From: an uncultured Pseudodesulfovibrio sp.
GTDB lineage: Bacteria > Desulfobacterota > Desulfovibrionia > Desulfovibrionales > Desulfovibrionaceae
NCBI GenBank assembly: GCA_947259235.1
Contig: CAMYLL010000070.1
Coordinates: forward strand, 1-9,918
Direction: 5' to 3'
Length of the DNA stretch: 9,918 bases
Below the pieces are notes generated by a model. That model was not told the origin of the DNA. It ran no database searches and saw only the letters and a list, made by a program, of their open reading frames with translations. Positions 7,047 to 9,918 of the stretch are shown one piece after another (positions within the stretch are counted from its first letter, which is position 1; every line of letters starts with the position of its first letter). Made by a program: the position numbers and the translations under genes.

Positions 7047-8942
7047 ATGAAAAGAATCGCACCGCTCCTCCAGGACGCCTTTGAATACTCCAACGAGGGC
7101 GTCTGCCTCGTCTCCGCCGAGGGGCTCTTCCTCATGGTCAACCGCCAGCTGTGCCGCTACCTGGGCTACAGCGAGGAGGAGCTTGTGGGCCGCTCCTTCG
7201 CCACTTTCACCCATCCCGACGACATGAACGTCGGCGGGGACCAGGTCCGGGCGATGCTCGCAGGCGACAGGGACAACGCCAAGTTCGAGAAGCGCTACCT
7301 GACCAAATCCGGCCAGCCCATGCACGCCCTGGTCTCGTCGAACCTCAAGCGAGACGACACGGGCGAGCCCCAGTATTTCATCACCCACATCCTCGACATC
7401 TCTGATCGGGTCCGGGCCGAGGAGCAGTTCACCCAGATGTTCAACTCCATGCTCGACGGCTACGCCCTGCACGAAATCATCGTGAACGACAACGGCGACC
7501 CGGTGGACTATCGTTTCCTGCGGGTCAACCCGAGCTTCGAGAAGATGACGGGCCTCTCGGCCCACGACGTGGCGGGCAAGACCATCCTGGAGCTGCTGCC
7601 CGGCACGGAAAAGCTCTGGATCGAACGATACGGCAAGGTGGCGCTGACCGGCGAACCCACCTCCTTCGAGGCTTACAGCAGAGAGGTCGGGCGACATTTC
7701 ATGGTCTCGGCCCATTCCCCTGCCCCGGGCCAGTTTGCCTGTTCCTTTACCGACATCACCGACCGGCTCGCCATCGAGGACGATCTGCGCACGGCCAAGG
7801 AGACGGCCGAAGACGCCTCGCGGGCCAAGACCGAGTTCCTGGCCAACATGAGCCACGAGATCAGGACCCCTCTCAACGGCGTCCTCGGCATGCTCCAGCT
7901 GGTGCAGACCACCCCCCTCAATGACGAGCAGGCGGAATACGTGGCCATCGGCATCCGCTCGGCCCACAGCCTGCTGCGCATCCTGGCCGACATCCTCGAT
8001 CTTTCCAGAGTCGAGGCGGGCAAGCTGGAGATAGTGGACGAGGAGTTCGCCCTGGACGAGGTCGTCAGCCCGGTGCTGGAAGCCTTTGCCGGCGACATGT
8101 CGGACAAGAAGGTTGACCTGCGCTGGAAGCCGGACCCCGGGCTGCCGGAGCGCTTTGTCGGCGATCCGGTCAGACTGCGCCAGATTCTCTACAACCTGGT
8201 GGGCAACGCCGTGAAGTTCACCCCGGAAGGCTCGGTGGAGCTTGGGGTCTACCCGCTCCCGGTCATGGCCCCGGACGGCAGACAGCGCGTCCACTTCACG
8301 GTCACCGACACGGGCATAGGCATCGCCGACGATGCCCTGGGGTGCATCTTCGAGAGCTTCACCCAGGCGGACAGCTCAACCACCCGCAAGTACGGCGGGA
8401 CGGGTCTCGGGCTGGGCATGGTCAAGCGGCTGGTTGGCCTCATGGGCGGCACTATCCAGGTCGTCAGCGAGCCGGGCCGGGGCTCGCAGATACACTTCAC
8501 CATCCCCCTGCGCCCGGTGCGCCACCCCGCCGATGTCGATGCCGCCGAGCCTCCCGCCCTCCTGACCGAACGCATCAGGGTGCTCCTGGTGGAGGATGAC
8601 CCGGTGAACAGCTACGCAGCGGCCCTTTTGCTGAAGAAACACGGCATGGAAGTGGAGACGGCGGCCAACGGCATAGAGGCCTTGAACCAGCTCGCGGTCA
8701 ATGCCTTCGACTTCGTGCTCATGGATATCCAGATGCCCGTTATGAGCGGCCTGGAGGCCACCCGCAGAATCCGCACGGATCCCGCCTTCGACCGGATCAG
8801 GGATATCCCGGTCATCGCCCTGACGGCCCACGCCATGAGCGGCGACCGCGAGCGGTTCCTGGAGGCGGGCATGACCGGCTATCTGTCCAAACCGGTTGAC
8901 ATGGGCGACCTCCTCGACACCATCCGCACCATGCACGGCTAG
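7047..8942 (+). CDS. Cytosolic PAS-PAS hybrid sensor histidine kinase with receiver domain
   Basis: This 631-residue signal-transduction kinase has two PAS sensor domains (about 7-122 and 125-243), a short helical linker, the HisKA dimerisation domain with phospho-accepting His270 (NMSHEIRTPLN), the HATPase domain (about 370-490) and a C-terminal receiver (about 510-629). The ATPase shows an N box (Asn383, Asn387), DTGIGI from Asp421, an F box (FESFTQ) and GTGLGLG (451-457). The receiver has Asp517-Asp518, phospho-acceptor Asp560 (LMDIQMP), Thr593 and Lys615. No membrane segment is seen, so it should sense an intracellular cue through PAS. There is no DNA-binding or enzymatic output, so phosphate must pass to a separate phosphotransfer protein or regulator, none of which is encoded nearby. 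No good Shine-Dalgarno site precedes the ATG. What the PAS domains bind cannot be seen. Confidence 0.95.
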   Translation: MKRIAPLLQDAFEYSNEGVCLVSAEGLFLMVNRQLCRYLGYSEEELVGRSFATFTHPDDMNVGGDQVRAMLAGDRDNAKFEKRYLTKSGQPMHALVSSNLKRDDTGEPQYFITHILDISDRVRAEEQFTQMFNSMLDGYALHEIIVNDNGDPVDYRFLRVNPSFEKMTGLSAHDVAGKTILELLPGTEKLWIERYGKVALTGEPTSFEAYSREVGRHFMVSAHSPAPGQFACSFTDITDRLAIEDDLRTAKETAEDASRAKTEFLANMSHEIRTPLNGVLGMLQLVQTTPLNDEQAEYVAIGIRSAHSLLRILADILDLSRVEAGKLEIVDEEFALDEVVSPVLEAFAGDMSDKKVDLRWKPDPGLPERFVGDPVRLRQILYNLVGNAVKFTPEGSVELGVYPLPVMAPDGRQRVHFTVTDTGIGIADDALGCIFESFTQADSSTTRKYGGTGLGLGMVKRLVGLMGGTIQVVSEPGRGSQIHFTIPLRPVRHPADVDAAEPPALLTERIRVLLVEDDPVNSYAAALLLKKHGMEVETAANGIEALNQLAVNAFDFVLMDIQMPVMSGLEATRRIRTDPAFDRIRDIPVIALTAHAMSGDRERFLEAGMTGYLSKPVDMGDLLDTIRTMHG

Positions 8943-9007
8943 CCTCCCGCGCCGCACCCGCCGCGCAGAGCCTTCCCATTGCGGCCGTCATGCCGTATCC
9001 TGTGCCC

Positions 9008-9613
9008 ATGGACATATCTGGCATCATCCTCGCCGGAGGACTGGGAACCCGCATGGGCAACGTCAGGAAGGCGTTTCTTCACATCGGCGGCAGGACCATC
9101 CTCGACCGGCTGCTGGCCGTCTATCGGCCGATCTTTACCCGTGTGATCATAGCCGCCCGTGAGGCAGGGGAATTCGCGGCCCACGGCCTGCCCGTGGCCC
9201 TGGACAGGTTCGACGCCCGCAGCTCGCTCACGGGCATCCACGCGGGGCTGGAGACCATGGAGACCAGCCACGGCTTCTTCTCGGCCTGCGACGCGCCGTT
9301 TCTGCAGGGTGGATTGGTAACACGGCTGCTGGAACATGCCGCCCCGGACCTCGACGTGGTCATTCCCCTCAAGGAGGACGGCTACCGCGAGCCGCTCACC
9401 GCCGTCTATTCCAAGCGCTGCCTCCCTTTCATCCGGAAGCAGCTTGAAGGCGGGAACTACAGGATCATCGACTTCTTCGACCATGTACGGGTCAGGGAAG
9501 TACCCGTGGCCGAGCTCAGGCCGGGCGACCCGGACCTCGTCTCATTCTTCAACGTCAACCGTCCCGAGAACCTGGCCGAGGCGCAAAGACTGGCCGACGA
9601 GCGCGGGCTCTAG
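9008..9613 (+). CDS. mobA: Molybdenum cofactor guanylyltransferase MobA
   Basis: MobA transfers GMP from GTP to molybdenum-molybdopterin, giving the guanine dinucleotide cofactor used by DMSO-reductase-family enzymes such as formate dehydrogenase. The protein is cytosolic. The nucleotide-binding signature LAGGLGTRMG is at residues 8-17, with Lys21 in the following RKAFL; Asp95 in CDAPFL matches the metal-binding aspartate; SLTGIHAGL (73-81) and a late NVNRPENL segment also fit the family. At 201 residues it is close to the length of E. coli MobA (194). The start at 9008 puts the first strand right at the N-terminus as usual; an in-frame ATG at 8990 would add six residues, and neither has a ribosome binding site. 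It follows the kinase on the same strand, so cotranscription is possible, and it converges with mobB 6 nt away. Confidence 0.9.
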   Translation: MDISGIILAGGLGTRMGNVRKAFLHIGGRTILDRLLAVYRPIFTRVIIAAREAGEFAAHGLPVALDRFDARSSLTGIHAGLETMETSHGFFSACDAPFLQGGLVTRLLEHAAPDLDVVIPLKEDGYREPLTAVYSKRCLPFIRKQLEGGNYRIIDFFDHVRVREVPVAELRPGDPDLVSFFNVNRPENLAEAQRLADERGL

Positions 9614-9619
9614 CCCGCC

Positions 9620-9918
9620 TCAGTCGTCGCTGCGCGACCACATGCCGTCCTGCACCCACCCCTTGTAGCGGCGGGCGATCCAGGCGGCCACTCCGGCCGC
9701 GTCGTCCAGGCCGTAGACAGGCACGCCCGGGTCCAGCGCGGCATCGGTGACCATGGCCACCACCCTTTTTCCCTCGACGTTGTGGCGGCCGCACAGGGGC
9801 TCGTGATGGGCCTGCGAGCGGTGGACCTCGATCTTGGGCATGTCCGAGCGGTAGTACCCCTCGGCCAGGACAAGGTCCCTGTCCGCAAAGAACGATTCAA
9901 CCAGTTCCGGCAGCCACA
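9620..9918 (-). CDS. mobB: Molybdopterin-guanine dinucleotide biosynthesis protein MobB, C-terminal part (runs off the right edge)
   Basis: Only the last 99 codons are in the window; the start and the P-loop half lie beyond 9918. The frame reads through the edge without a stop. The diagnostic stretch is DLVLAEGYY followed by PKIEVHR, matching the conserved late MobB motif (LVEGFK...PKIEVHR). MobB is a GTP-binding partner thought to help MobA deliver or use GTP when making molybdenum guanine dinucleotide. The remaining C-terminal tail is helical, with a DDAAGVAAWI segment and a Trp-rich end. It is oriented opposite to mobA with the stops 6 nt apart, so the two are not in one operon. A fusion to another domain upstream of the edge cannot be excluded. 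Confidence 0.85.
   Translation of the reverse strand, partial: WLPELVESFFADRDLVLAEGYYRSDMPKIEVHRSQAHHEPLCGRHNVEGKRVVAMVTDAALDPGVPVYGLDDAAGVAAWIARRYKGWVQDGMWSRSDD

Noticed and set aside
6771..8294. 507-residue open frame on the minus strand
   Set aside because: It lies opposite the unambiguous histidine kinase and runs into the hydrolase; no domain is visible.

Overview
The window looks like chromosomal DNA from a high-GC Gram-negative bacterium. A lipoprotein adaptor paired with an RND pump implies an inner and an outer membrane. The codon use, the MobA/MobB pair and the style of the intergenic palindromes recall the Desulfovibrionales (Desulfovibrio or Pseudodesulfovibrio type). That placement is inference from general appearance, not from a marker gene.

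Left part (1-4915, genes on the minus strand): a two-gene efflux operon. The first gene encodes a lipoprotein periplasmic adaptor (3435-4571). Its stop codon overlaps the start of the second gene, an RND-family inner-membrane pump (154-3435). Together they would form the inner-membrane and periplasmic parts of a tripartite exporter; no outer-membrane channel gene is present. Past the pump's stop codon lies a palindromic element (34-125). Upstream is a sigma-70-like promoter (4888-4915), which predicts an untranslated leader of about 310 nt with a strongly folded segment (4681-4756) that I could not match to a known riboswitch.

Middle (about 4921-5690): a long gene-poor stretch, clearly less GC-rich from about 5100 on. 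It holds three tandem copies of a 13-bp unit (5531-5569). It ends at the terminator (5661-5689) of a small minus-strand gene for an unrecognised 91-residue protein (5691-5966). That gene has its own extended -10 promoter, a dyad at the predicted start of transcription and a strong Shine-Dalgarno site.

Right part (6068-9918): a membrane-anchored alpha/beta hydrolase (minus strand) diverges from a cytosolic PAS-PAS hybrid histidine kinase with a C-terminal receiver. The kinase is followed on the same strand by mobA (molybdenum cofactor guanylyltransferase). The 3' end of mobB enters from the right edge on the opposite strand, so mobA and mobB converge tail to tail 6 nt apart. MobA and MobB act in the same step, making molybdopterin guanine dinucleotide cofactor. 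The other units have no obvious functional link.

I found no clear new multi-gene system. The points most worth a second look are the structured leader of the efflux operon, the self-contained small-gene unit, and the arginine in place of the usual TM10 lysine in the pump.
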